Notes: generated by a model not told the origin, from the letters alone. A DNA stretch of 64,000 nucleotides from Gelatoporia subvermispora B (GCA_000320605.2 KB445808.1:1-64000); one strand, 5' to 3'; shown: positions 23,902-35,470, counted from the first letter of the stretch. Numbers and translations are program-made.

Positions 23902-24265
23902 CTAATCACGAGGATAGCCGTCATATCCGTTATAACCGGCATAGCCAGAATAGCCAGGGTAAGGCTTTGCATCAGAGGGGCCGGCGTCAGGTGCGGTAGT
24001 GCCCGGGCTAACATTGGTAGGGCCAGGCTCGCCGGGGCCAGGATGGCCGTCAGTGTGCGTGAAGGTGAACGTGCGTGTCACAGTGTTGGTACTGTCGGGA
24101 CGGGTGAACGTGAAAGTGCGGGTTATGGTGAATGTTTCATCGTCTTCTGCGGGAGCTGTAACAACGTCAGCGCATCATAGTCACGTTGTCAGGCGACCAC
24201 GTACCGCCCATGGCCAGCATGGTGACACATGCCAATACGGCAAGAGAGGCAGCGCGGAAGTGCAT
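23902..24265 (-). CDS. Small secreted Thr/Phe-repeat protein A
   Basis: Not a known family to me. Two exons (24205-24265 and 23902-24155) with a 49-nt phase-1 intron give 104 aa. A signal peptide (about 19 residues, MHFRAASLAVLACVTMLAMG) precedes a short acidic stretch, then two runs of alternating Thr/Phe (TITRTFTFTRP and VTRTFTFTHTD), a Pro/Gly-rich part, and a Tyr/Gly C-terminus with repeated GY pairs (YPGYSGYAGYNGYDGYP). There is one Cys, in the signal peptide. The neighbour at 24953-25391 has the same design and the same 61-nt first exon, so the two are a tandem paralogous pair. Extracellular structural or wall-associated roles fit the composition, but this is inference. Confidence 0.7.
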
Positions 24266-24952
24266 GAGAGATATGTGAGAATGGGCGAGTGGGTGTGCAA
24301 GTAAAATCGACGATGAAGACAGACAGGTGTAAGACTGGGACCGGATAACGACCTCATGCAGGACACTGACGCTCTTATGTACGTTTCTCCGCGACAGAGC
24401 CCCTTTCTTTCGGTTTACCTGAATGTGTGTCGCGACCGATGTAGGCTGAGACACAGGACGATCCAAGGACCTTATTGGTGGGAGACACGACGGCGGAAAG
24501 AAGCTACGCTCCGAGCATTGCTCCACATTCATGCACAGGATCGAGCGTCGATTGTGACTAGCTCGTCATGTATCGGGTGTCGGAAGCACATTTTGGTTCC
24601 GACGCAAACATATCGGCGTCCCAGGCCCATCACGCACCTGCCTATCCGGGATACCGTGACTCAACGTGACCAGCACTTGTTCATATTCGTGCAATCTTCG
24701 TCAGTGCAACCATTACCGAAAGCATTGATATGGAGAATATCTAGTTCTAAATCCCGAAAATAGAAATGTGACACTCAGTGAGCCCATGACTGGCTCTAAA
24801 CATCGCGATCAAAATCTTGAACTGTATCGCGCCCGCACGAGTTTGAAAGCATCACACAGGCGAAAAATTGATATAACTTGTGTCTACATACACTGGGGAA
24901 AAGTCCACTCGTCTGCGCGCTAGCTCACATGTTTTAATTATGATAATCGTAT
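24266..24952. other. Spacer between the two small secreted paralogues
   Basis: 687 bp forming the promoter of gene A and 3' flank of gene B. No further coding segment or repeat was seen. Confidence 0.4.
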
Positions 24953-25391
24953 TTAATCGAAGGTCGGGTAGCCCGGGTAAGGAGGGTAAGGGGGGTAGGC
25001 ACTACCGGTAGGGCCTGAGGTCGGAGAGGCGAAGCCAGAGAAGCTGCTGGACGAGGTGGAGGCGGAGCCGGTCGACGAGGCTGACGAAGAGTCAGAGTTG
25101 TGGTGGTGATGGTGGTGCCACCAATCAGATGAGGACGAAGTGTCGCTACTCGAAGTCGGGTCGAACGGGAATTCGGTAAAGGTGAATGTACGAGTAATGG
25201 TCTCGGTAAGAGTTGGCTCGGTCACCGTGAAGGTCGCGGTGAAAGTGGCGGTAATAGCGTCGCCATCGTGTGCCGGGACTATCCGACGAGGTCAGACAGA
25301 TGCACGAGAGCTACGGCGGAGGTAACACACCAGCTGAAGCAAGTCCGGCGAGACAGATAGTGACCCAGGCGTAAGTGAGGCGGAATAACAT
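24953..25391 (-). CDS. Small secreted Thr/Phe-repeat protein B with natural His6 tract
   Basis: Paralogue of the gene at 23902-24265, same strand. Exons 25331-25391 and 24953-25278 with a 52-nt phase-1 intron give 128 aa. Signal peptide MLFRLTYAWVTICLAGLASA, then Thr/Phe runs (ITATFTATFTVTE, TITRTFTFTEFPFD), a Ser/Asp region containing DWWHHHHHHNSD with six consecutive His, a Ser/Gly stretch, and a Pro/Tyr/Gly C-terminus (YPPYPPYPGYPTFD). There are no cysteines in the mature part. The first exon is 61 nt in both genes and the intron phase is identical. The His tract could bind metal ions; function is unknown. Confidence 0.7.
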
Positions 25392-26257
25392 GTTTATCCG
25401 ATATGAATGTCAACTGGTTGGGAATAGGACTGGTGGACTGTTGTGTGATGAGGCGCAGCTCCCACTTTTCACAGGAAGAATCGCCTCTTATAGCGTCTGC
25501 CGGTATACCCTCTTGATTCGTCCTTCCGCGTTTTATATTCAATCTGCCGTAGGAAGACGCCCTGAATGACGACGACAAGGTGGACGGAGCGCGTCCGCCA
25601 GTGATGCGGATCAGGAACGTCAGAACGCATTGACCATAACTTCTTGTTCCGGACACATACGATCAGCCAGTCATGATCAGGATCTGAGAAGTTGAATGTG
25701 CCTTGGAGAAGAGAGATAATTCCGCTTTTTCCGGAGCCAACGCTCCTCACGGACGGGCCCCTGTGCGCGTCGGGAATAGCGTCACTCCCGCTCGTTTGAA
25801 CCCGTAGTTGAGAGTTGCGATCCGTCATTGGCGGCTCACGGTGAATTAATCGGGGAATGCTGAAATTCGGAAGAGCGGATGCGGATTATCGGGGATCTCG
25901 GCCCTACAACGAGCCGTGCCTCCGCTCGGAGGACAGCACAAACCAGACACCGACGACGGCGCACATGCGTATAGTGGCGAGGCAACTAGTCACGGGGGAG
26001 GACAAAATAATTCGCGGAACCCACCGAGATTTACTCAGATGTCGATTATTGGACACAGTTTCAATATCACTGACGTTGCATCCACACTTGACGAGGTCAA
26101 GGAGATGAATGCTATTGACTGCGACTCAATACAATACAAGATCCTGTTGATACAGCGTGATGTAAAGCATCCAACCCAGTCACAACTTCGTAGAGAATAC
26201 ATAGTACTTGCCCAATGATACACCTAGATAGCCCAAATCCTGATAAAAACCGGTAGT
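25392..26257. other. Intergenic, nothing recognised
   Basis: 866 bp between two minus-strand genes; holds the promoter of secreted protein B and the 3' flank of the RhoGAP locus. Confidence 0.4.
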
Positions 26258-26842
26258 CTACAAGTCCAGTCCTGCCGCATTCTCGAAGACTTTTCTGAAT
26301 TGTTGCACGAGCTTGCGAGCATGATCACGCTCGGTGAGGGCTTGTTGAAGTTGCTGCTGTACGTCATCCTGATCGTCCCGCATCGTCACCTCGCATGGTT
26401 GAGCGATTCCGCCATCCGCAGTATCCGGACGAGGGTCGATGTAGTAGCCAAGAATGCTGTCTTTGTCGGAGCCGCCAGGTACATCTGCAGCGGGTACATT
26501 TTTTGCGTCATCACTGGGCTCAAGCGGACCGGGAGACGGTACGCTGCTGGAGCGCTCGCGGGACCGACAGCGCTCCATTGCGAGAGCGTGCTCGAGGGCC
26601 GAGATGCGCGCCCGCGCAAAGCTGAGTTCGCCGTCCGACACAGAGGCCTCCGTCGGGACCGTTATGGAGTTTGCGGCCGTATCCCTGAGCGGAGATGGGC
26701 GATAAGGGGAGGTTCCAGGCCTTGGCGATCTCCTTGGCGGGCTGTTCGAGGCAAGCCGCCGTCCTGCTGGCAACCGTAGAGAAGTTCTACGGGTATTGGT
26801 GTCGGTCTCGTCATCTGTTACGGAATGGTTCACACTGTTCAT
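26258..26842 (-). CDS. C-terminal coiled-coil ORF of the RhoGAP locus
   Basis: 194-codon open frame starting at an ATG that overlaps the stop of the upstream RhoGAP frame (ATGA, 26839-26842). It is Ser/Arg/Pro-rich, then has heptad-like stretches (SFARARISALEHALAMERCR and DDVQQQLQQALTERDHARKL) ending FRKVFENAAGLDL. It most likely belongs to the same protein as the RhoGAP domain, joined by an intron I could not place or separated by a one-base frame change. Independent translation is unlikely in a fungus. Confidence 0.5.
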   Translation of the reverse strand: MNSVNHSVTDDETDTNTRRTSLRLPAGRRLASNSPPRRSPRPGTSPYRPSPLRDTAANSITVPTEASVSDGELSFARARISALEHALAMERCRSRERSSSVPSPGPLEPSDDAKNVPAADVPGGSDKDSILGYYIDPRPDTADGGIAQPCEVTMRDDQDDVQQQLQQALTERDHARKLVQQFRKVFENAAGLDL

Positions 26843-29139
26843 ACTATGACCAAATGAGGGTGCTGACCACTCTCATATGCACTATCAGAGTCGCTGGAAT
26901 ACACCGTTCCGTCCATACGGAACATATCTTCCGAAGGCAATGGAACAAATGCTTCTTTAGACATGTCGCATAATAAGCACTAGATCGGTTCATACAGGCA
27001 GGTGACTCACCAGGATCGACGAGATTGGATGATATACCACCTTCTTTTGCGGCGATAGACTGGTAACAACCGTCATACTCGCTCACAGCGGGCAACGCAG
27101 GATGCACCTTCTCTCTTGTATCTCGCATTGTTGACTCCCGGTCCACGGGTTTTGCATCGTATGCGCCTCTAGAGTCGCTGCTAGATGTCGAGAGTGCAGT
27201 ACTCGTGGAAGCGTCGGAGGAGACGGACAACGAGTACGGTCTAGGCCCTTGCAGGTCGTCAGAAGGCGTAGGGTTACGGCCAGTCTCAGTTTTCGATGAT
27301 CCGGAAGGAACCTCGCCACCATGGCGAAACCTAGATGTTGCACGCATCTTGCGAGGCTCTTCTCGAGGTGGACCCGATATGGTCACCCTCCTGCGCTCCG
27401 TTGAGCGTGGGCGAGGGATCTTGCGCTCGGGAGCAGCAATTGACGTGCTGCGTCCTCTCGCCATTTCCTGTAGGCCCAGTCCCCGCTGTTGTTGCTGCAT
27501 CTGCTTCTTCTGCACATCTGCCTCAAGTCGGCCACGCTGCTTCCCAACAAGACCGTCTGCGATGCGCTCCCAGCGGTTAAGTAGCCAGACCATCATCGTG
27601 ACCGCGGCGCTCTTCGACGGCCCGCCGAGGAGATTAGTCGCAAACAGCCTTGCAATATCCTCAAAGGCGAGTCCATTGTCGGGGCAGAGCGGGATCTGCG
27701 TGAAGAATGCGCACAGATAGAGAAGTAGCGAGAACGCCTCCGGTTTAAGGAGTCGCAATATATGCTGCGCCGCGGCGATCTGACAACGCTCGAGTTTGAC
27801 TTCGTCCTGCTCACGCACTGGCTGAGCGGGAGCCTCAGCCTCGGGTGGAGGCGTGGGCTCGCTGACTGCACGCTTGCGCCAGCCGCGCTTAGCCGCGAGA
27901 ATATTGGGCAACGCGTGCGCGTGTGCATGGCGGTCGAATGCAGCCTCTTCCTTTGCGAGCGCCGCGGCACGTCGCTCCTCTTCACGAGTATTCGTGGGCT
28001 TTACACACCAGTTCCAGAGCGCGTTGAAAAGCGGGCGGGGAATGAGTGGTTCGGGAAGCCGATCGAAGTACATCATGAACACAGCGCAGATGTCCGGCAT
28101 TGTCTCATGTCGCAACGTGGGCTTTTGGCGCGTGTCGAAGGCGTCCATAAGGAAGGCGAGGCGGCCGCGCGTAGGTAAGATCCGGAAAAGCCCTTGCTGG
28201 TACATCCCTGTAGACGGAGACGAGACACTTTAGAGATGAAGATGCTTGACAATAAACGGTACATACCGGTGCGATATAACTCTTCAATACATGTGTAGAC
28301 GACGTAGGGCAATTCATGCTGATAGCCGCCAAGCACCGTTGGAGAGGACGCGTAGAACACTGCATCTTTGAGTGACGCCCCGAAGATACCTGAGATATGA
28401 CGCATCGTAAGCGAACCTATCTCACGCGTATTGAGTGACACGTACGAAATCCTTGTGGCGGCATTTTCGTCTCCATCAGTCTGCTCTCTCTTTCTCTCGC
28501 CTCACGCTCCTTCTCCTCCAGCAGGTCTTCGATCTCGATGTAATCCCTTATCTGTTTCCCCTCCACGCGCAGGATCTTCACAAGAGAGCGTAGCACTTCT
28601 GTCGCATTCGGGGAGCGGTAGACTGGGGGCGCAGGTGGTGCGTCGTCAGCATCGAGGAGTTGCTCACGGAGGCTGAGCGGCTCTGAAGCGGACGAACGCA
28701 GAGATTGCTGCGAGCGCTTCGGCGACAGGGGCCGAGAATGGCATGCGCTGGCACTGGCGCGCCGCGAGTCCGGTGGCTGACGGTCGTCTCTGCCCCAAGA
28801 CTCGTGTTCGGAGCGAAAGGGTTGCTGAGGTGTGAAGTAGGACGAAGTCGGGCTCCCGAGGGGTGATTGGCCGCATGCGCGATCGAGACGGTCTGCGTCG
28901 AGCTCTGGGACAGCGCGGAGGGTCGAGCGCACCTTCGGGTGGGAAAGGAGTGGCGAGCGTAGCGGGGACGAAGCTAAAGTGGACTCGTACTCGGCATCAG
29001 ATGGATAGTGGAGCGAGGCGATATGTCCTGAGGCTAGACGTGCATGAGAGTCTTGAGGCATGACACTGATGGAGAGGTTGGCGGCGGGATAACGCTTGCG
29101 CTGACGGCCGCGCTCATCGGGAGACATTGCAGGTGGCAT
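26839..29139 (-). CDS. RhoGAP-domain protein
   Basis: GTPase-activating protein for Rho/Rac/Cdc42-type GTPases. Exons 28446-29139, 28267-28389, 27011-28207 and 26839-26954 sum to 2130 nt, 709 aa. The N-terminal part is Ser/Pro-rich and ends in a charged helical stretch (IEIEDLLEEKEREARERE). The RhoGAP domain starts at RIFGASLKDAV and continues with ELPYVVYTCIEELYRTG, YQQGLFRILPTRG (the Arg of GLFR is the expected arginine finger), RLPEPLIPRPLF and HILRLLKPEAFSLLLYLC. A Gln-rich (KKQMQQQQRG) and Ser/Arg-rich tail follows. The domain contains a hydrophilic insert with an Arg/Glu cluster after the RLPEPL block. I chose the ATG at 29139 (MPPAMSPDERG); upstream codons stay open but have no ATG. 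The C-terminus is uncertain because the frame meets the next ORF at an ATGA overlap. Confidence 0.85.
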
Positions 29140-30686
29140 GGTGAAGGGAGCAGGAAGGAGAGGTGAGAAGTGGAGAAGACGGGCTTCTTCAAGTAAGCCT
29201 TCTTGCGGCTGACAGGACGCTTCCACGCAAGGCTCGATACTTCCCGTGCAGTGTGAGCGGCTCGGCTAGCAAACAGAAGGCCTGAGGCGATATTGTGTCG
29301 ATTGAAGACCGGTGTACAGAGAAGTGGACGAGATATCGTGATCGCGAACCAGCAAGATAACGAAAACGTGTCTGAGACCTGAAAGACTGGTGGGAGAGCC
29401 GGCTCAACCTGACAGTACAGGAATCGATACTGCGCAGCACCGACGTTCGCCTGGTCTGCCGTTCGGATCGTTCGGATGCTGCAGAATCAGGAGGACAACG
29501 CCAACCGAGCAGTCAGCAAGAGAAGACGGAGGATTGTGAATGAGGGCTTCAAGCAAAGTGTCTAGGCCTAGTCGGCATTCATGAGCAAGACGGTCCAGCG
29601 TGATGGGCTGATTGACAACTGGACCGGTCTGGGGCGGAACGGGCTGGCTTCGTGCTAGCCTGTACTAGCACCCCTTGGGGCGCGATCGAGGCTGCGGCAA
29701 GCTGGCGCAATGAGGCGCAATGATGGGATTGGTTGTGATCGGGGTATGGTGATCGTGGCAAGTGCGGAAGCGCATTTTGCGCGGGAGGGTGAGATAGGAG
29801 GTGCGGATGGGTGCAATCTATGGCCCGAGATCGTACAGCTCAACTCATCTCGCGGTTGGTACTGGAAAGCATACGAGAAAACGCTGACAGAAAAAAGCTC
29901 TGCAGTATTGTACTCACATCGGCTAGAGTGACGATCACCCTCAGGAGTATATCAGCATCCGTACGCGACCACACCCGGGTCTACGCGATATTCAGACTAA
30001 GGACCCCATTCTTGGCATCGTGGGTCCAATGCAGAACAAACTGCTGAAGCCCTCAGCGCCAGAGAATATGAGTGCTTCCAGGAGGTAACATGGTGATGTA
30101 GAACGCGAAGCTTTATCCGGGCTCTGGCAAGGGGAGGTCAGTGAAACTCTCCGCCGCTTCTCGATTTTGTTTAAAGTTAGGACTAGCATGATTCGACATT
30201 CTCTGGATTTTGTCACGAGCTCTAGAAGTTTTCAAGGGAGAGATGTTATAAGATACCGGAGAGCAGTTATGTTGTGACTACTGTCCGCTCGCGTCCAGAG
30301 AAAATCGCATGCCGTGCTCCGGTTTTTGCCGGACCTATGCGCGTCTAGTATCCAAGGCACGTACACTTACCAGAAATGGAAGTCGCGCACGTTCGAAATC
30401 TCGATCAGAACCGGCGCCGGCGGCCTCCATGCCAATCGTCTACGGTGCAGTCGTTCATCTATTTCGCGTCTGCTACTATCGATGATCTCTACGGGCCGGC
30501 AGATTTGCTGTGAAGTTGGAAGTCAGAACCACGATGGTTCGCGATCTCATGTGACACAAGCCATTATCCAAACATTTCCATGAATCATCTCATTACTTCG
30601 CCATACACCGACCCGCTCGCGGCTCGGTTGCATCGCTACTCCTTTGAGTAACTTGAAGCGTCTCAGGCGGAAAACTGTAGTAACAT
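29140..30686. other. Intergenic, nothing recognised
   Basis: Promoter region of the RhoGAP gene and 3' flank of the TEA-domain gene. No domain-bearing frame. Confidence 0.4.
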
Positions 30687-30982
30687 CTAGTTTCCAGAAT
30701 TATCGTAGAGCTGCTGCAAGCGACCGTCGATTTCTTCGACTGTCTTACGTTGGCCTGTAGTTTCGTAAATGTAGTCCGAGATGAGCTGGCCTTGCGTCGC
30801 AGATTGCGGTTGCTCGGAGTTATGAAGTGAATGATCTCTTCCTGAGTATTTCTTGAGGGCTGTGCAAAAGATTCAGCGATGAGACCATGTTCCTAGCAGA
30901 CACTCTGAGACTCCGACAACGTACCTTCCTTAAGCGCAGATTCCAGGACTGGTGGCCAGGCCCTCTCGTTCTTGCGAGGCAT
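30687..30982 (-). CDS. TEA/ATTS-domain protein, very short
   Basis: TEA/ATTS domains bind DNA (TEAD, AbaA, Tec1 families) and control morphogenesis in fungi. Exons 30925-30982 and 30687-30859 with a 65-nt intron encode 76 aa: NERAWPPVLESALKEALKKY (helix 1), then GQLISDYIYETTGQRKT and VEEIDGRLQQLYDNSGN, matching the ISDYI.ETTGKRRT..QVGSRLQQL pattern of basidiomycete members. The positively charged and Gly-Ser residues of helix 3 are partly replaced by acidic ones (TVEEIDGR). The protein stops right after the domain, whereas usual members have several hundred more residues. Upstream codons (LFSEHITYVD) are open to a possible AAG acceptor, so an additional 5' exon is possible. It could be a truncated relic. 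Confidence 0.65.
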
Positions 30983-33050
30983 ATCGACGTACGTGATATG
31001 TTCGCTGAAGAGCTTGGAAATTTAAGTAGTACGTTTCTGACGATCTGCGCCAAAGATAAGCCATCAGCATCAGATTGCGCTCTGGGGTAGAGGAGCTTGG
31101 ACAAGCGGCTTACAAGTGAACCTGCGAACGGGGTGCCAGGTAGCGTCCTCAGTCGATTACAATTTATACGCTTCTGATAGCAAGCGATGCATTGTGCACG
31201 AGGCAGTACGACGCATGCATTGTCAACTGTCGAAGCGCGGGCGCATTCATGTTGACATACATTTCGCGATTCCATTCCAGCGTCTGCACTATCCGACATG
31301 CGCGGCGGATTGGCGGAACGCCCCGTGCGGGATCGTTCGCGATGGAGCGGTTGTAATTTGGTCCAAGGACTTCTTGATATCCTTTATCGTACGGTTGCAA
31401 AGTCGACCGGACGTTGACGTTTCCATGGGCCTGCTTCTCTCAGGGGCACAGATAAGACAACGGGGTGAGATCAGCTACATATCACCACTGGCATGATAGG
31501 CACTGTCCGAGTCCGGCAACCATTAATTGCCGTTTCCTCGATGGTACCGAGATCCACTAGCGATCTGCCTTGGAGTACGCGACCTGGTAAAAGGAATATT
31601 GTCAGGCGCCGGCTGTGATTACTCACAGTACAGAAGTAAATGCTCATTGATCACGATGCCGGTGCCGCACCAAGGAGATTGGTATCTGGCGCGTTGAGAT
31701 AGCCCAGTCGCTTCGCCTTCTCAGAGTGCATCTTCAGCTTGATCCGAGCATTCGATTGTTGCGGAACTCAAACAGCTAGTTCAGACGTCTTCTTGAATCC
31801 ACCATTTCCTACATCCAGTGTCCAGACTCCAGGCTCACTAGTACCGATACGACACGAATCTGAGTCCTGAGCTTTTCGCGGAAGTAATTAGAGGAGTCGC
31901 TGCTGCGATGGTGTCTTGTGGTGCTCATTGTCTCCGACAGGTAGCCCACAGCCTGAAGCATCTCCAGGCGAATGTCGTACCCATACAATACGGAATGCAT
32001 GGAAGAGACCAAGTAGAACAATAATATGAGGGAGGTCGCAACGATTCTGAGTGAACAACTTATTGTGGGGAGGAGCCGCCGCTGCCAGTAGCAGCACGAG
32101 ACGCGTAATACCGGGATATTCCGGCCGGTGGCGTTTCGAACAAGTTGCGTTGCTCGCACATTGATTATGATGCTGTTGAAAATTCTCTCGAGCTTCACCA
32201 ATGTGATCCGTGTAACTAAGCAGCAACTGCTTGAAATATCAAGTTAGCTTGACAGTTGCTTCGTTATGAATGTCGACAAAAATTTGCATCTCAATCACAG
32301 CTATGACAGATCTGCGTAGTTGATGATGGACGCAACCTGGTTCGTTTACATTGATGGCCTCCTGACCGCTGTCGAAAAGACTATACCTTTTAGAAGATCT
32401 ATCACATCGTAAACGACTGTCTCGAATCGGTTCAGGATTCTGTGTCTACGATACTCACGAAAGCGACGCACACCGGAAGCAGCGTGTCAGCGACGAGACA
32501 ACGATTTACCTAGCCCTATCCACAATGCCAGAACTGAGGATGATTACGACCAAGACTACGGAATACGGGTTGGAGGTGCCGGCATCGGAACGGAGGTGAG
32601 CAATACAAAATACCCAAACACAGCGATTCCGCGGACCTCCGTCGGCACCTCCGTCACGATCGAGCCCGCACCCAGTCTGAGCGATGATGGAAGGACAGAT
32701 ATGGGCCCATGTTGGTCCAAGTTGCAACGGCACCCTAAGCACCGTCACAGAACAGACCGAGGCCTAGTCAAAACTCGAACGCCGCCGGTGTAAGGGGTAT
32801 TGTCTCGCGAACAATACATCAGAAGAGGGCTCCTCGGGGAAGGCGAGTCCAAAGGAATAAGATCCCGCCTCCTCGGGCGCTACGCTAGATCACTCTTGCA
32901 CTCCTACCACCACATACACCGCTTCCGCAGGTCGGAAGCTCACCTTTGCGCACCTCCCTCTTACCGCACTCCGTACCCGTGCACCTCTCCTCACTTCCTC
33001 GCACCCGATCCCGACCCTACTCTACCTAACTATCTATCACCGAGCTCAAG
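30983..33050. other. Intergenic, nothing recognised
   Basis: About 2 kb with no supported gene. Frames on both strands are short and low in protein character. The last 250 bp before 33051 are pyrimidine-rich, as expected for the kinase promoter. Confidence 0.4.
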
Positions 33051-34422
33051 ATGGCTTCTACCCTCCCCAGCTTCACCGGCACTCTCTTCCGCCTGCGCGG
33101 AAACACGTACGAGCTGCAGAAGCCCCTCGGAGAGGGTGCTTACGGGGTCGTCTACCGTGCCCTCATGCTCGAGTCGCCTCCCGACGCACCCGAGTACCGC
33201 GCGATCAAGGTCGTCCGGAAGCACATTCCTGGCCGCCCTGACTCGTACGCCCGCCTGAAGCGCGAGATGGAGTTGCACCGCGCCGTCTCAGCGCACCCCG
33301 GTGTCGTCACGCTGCACGACGCGGCCGAATCAGATGAATTTGTGTTCATGGTGTTGGAATACTGCGACGGCGGGGACTTGTTCGACAAGATCATCGAGGA
33401 CGGCATGTTCGATGGGAACGACGAGTTAATTAAGAAAGTGTTTATAAAAATCCTCGACGCGGTCGAGTATTGTCATGAAAGCGGCGTGTTTCACCGTGAC
33501 CTGAAGCCCGAGAATATATTGTGCAATAAAGACGGCTCCGAGGTGCGCCTCGCCGACTTCGGGCTCGCGACAAACCAGACGCGCAGTGTGAGCCACGGCT
33601 GCGGGACCGAGTTCTACATCAGCCCAGGTAAGTCTGAGCCGAAATTCGCTCGCCCCGCGAGCCCATCTCACCGCGCGCGCAGAGTGTGTCGGGAAATTGT
33701 ACAGCTACGCGCCGTACCACACCGCGCCGGCCGACATCTGGTCGCTCGGGGTCATTCTGATCAACATGATCTCGGACTGCGCCCCGTGGTCGCGCCCCAC
33801 GCTGCGCGACGCGGGCTTCTGCGGGTTCCTCGAGGACCCGTTCTTCTTCTACCGCGCCATCCCCGGTGTCTCGCGTGCCGCCGCGGACCTCTTCGACCGA
33901 ATTTTCCACACGAACCCGCTCGCACGGCTCAGCATCCCCGAAATACGTGAGGCGGTGCTGCAGATTGATACGTTCTTCAAGGAGCCGTCGAGCGTGCGGG
34001 ACGAGACGGTCGAGCGGGTGGGCAGTGTGCCGTCGAGCTCGCTGCTCGGCATCACGTCGAACGAGCCCTCTCTTCTCTCCGAGACGTTCTCACTCGACGA
34101 CGACATCGACGAGGTCGATATTGGCGTGCTCAATGCCTCCTCATCTGTTCCCGCGGAGCTCGCGATGCCCGAACTCGACGAGTCGAGCCCATCGACCGCG
34201 TCTTCAGAGGACAATCTCGTCACGCCGCCAGAGTCCGAGGCCGACATCACGAGCGCAGCGGCGAAGGAGTCGGGTGTTGGTGTGGAGGGCGTGGACGCGG
34301 AGGTGCTTGGCGCGGCGCTGGCGTCGCTATCCTTGCGGGAAAAGAACCCGATGGAGGGGCGAAAGAAATCCAATTTGAAGTATTTCGAGAGAGTCATGAA
34401 GGCGAATAAGGCGGTGCTTTGA
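33051..34422 (+). CDS. Ran1/Pat1-type serine/threonine protein kinase
   Basis: Catalytically complete kinase resembling the Ran1/Pat1-Ksp1 group, which in fission yeast restrains mating and meiosis. Exons 33051-33627 and 33683-34422 (55-nt intron) give 438 aa. Motifs: glycine loop GEGAYG (27-32), Lys53 in AIK, Glu72 of helix C, HRDLKPEN (148-155), DFG (169-171), and SPE at the exon junction, where the split codon restores the APE Glu. The C-terminal 130 residues are Ser/Asp/Glu-rich and probably regulatory. The start is the first ATG in a good context (AAGATGG). The closest relative in the window is the pseudokinase at 53870-55268, which shares the intron position and phase. Confidence 0.9.
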
Positions 34423-34565
34423 TGGTCGAAGGGAGCAGAGCTCGAGGGCGGTGCAGGCGCCATTCTGAGAGAACCACAAAAAATAGCCTGATAAACATAT
34501 GATAAAGCCGAGTATTAGACTCGAAATATAGACAAAAAATAGACAAATTTACCACTATCTCTGAT

Positions 34566-35000
34566 GTGTGAGAGTGCCCTTGTAAGCAGTGTGAGATCCC
34601 CAGGTAAGACTGCAACGCCGGTTCGAACCGTGAGCTGTACACATTGTGAGCCTATGGCGTGAGCCAGAGAGCAAGTACGAGCAGTTGACCTCAGTCCTGG
34701 TAACTCGTGGCTGTGAGATTGTCAGCGCCTTGAGCGATCCTAGAATTCGAGATAGTCGCACCTCTCATGACTATTCGGAGCCTGGGGTATTACCTCAGTT
34801 TCCGTGTGACACACAGCGAAATAGTAGCGCTGTTTGGCGAAACCATAATGCGAGGTGACGAACCCGAGGGCATATTCTAAGCTCTCACCACCTGCGGAAA
34901 TTTCAGTGCTCGATGCTCACCTCAATATGGCATAGACACACCACAGCGTATCCACCACATCGATAACATCAGCTATCAGCCAAGTTCTGTGACTTCACAG
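34566..35000 (+). repeat. Direct repeat, copy 1
   Basis: About 440 bp repeated at 35021-35470 with roughly 70-75 percent identity by eye. Shared landmarks are GTGAGAGTGCCC, GTGAGATCCCCAGGTAAGA, GATTGTCAGCGCCT, GAGCCTGGGG and CACCACCTGCGG. It contains GGTTCGAACC, a perfect match to a Pol III B-box, so a tRNA-derived SINE is conceivable; no convincing A-box was found. Confidence 0.6.
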
Positions 35001-35020
35001 GTTTACAACCATCTTTCGTG

Positions 35021-35470
35021 CGTGAGAGTGCCCGTGTGAGCAGTGTGAGATCCCCAGGTAAGATTTCAATGCCGATTCGAACCACGAGCTGCACACACAG
35101 TGATCCAGAGGGCAAACATGAACACTTGAATAACGTCCGAGTACCAGTAGAGATTGTCAGCGCCTCGAATGATCTCAAAACGGGAAGTCTGAGAGAGCCG
35201 CACCTGTCATTACTATACAGAGCCTGGGGCATTGGCTCGGTATCCGTCGGAATAGTAACGAGGTTGGGCGAAATCATAACGCGGGGCGCGAGCCCGCGGA
35301 CCAGGGTACCAGCAATATGCGCTCCACTTCCTCATCACCACCTGCGGGAATTTCGATGCTCGATGCTCACATCGCACACCATTCGAAACAGCACGGACGC
35401 ACCACCGCATCTCCAAGGACGCACCAGCAACATCGATGATCGACCACCAGCCAAGTACCGCGACGTCGAC
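35021..35470 (+). repeat. Direct repeat, copy 2
   Basis: Second copy of the segment at 34566-35000, head to tail, separated by about 20 bp. The B-box-like word here is GATTCGAACC. Confidence 0.6.

Noticed and set aside
34600..34640. Possible tRNA gene at GGTTCGAACC
   Set aside because: The T-arm stem and acceptor stem do not pair; only the B-box word is present. Kept only as a SINE-like hint.
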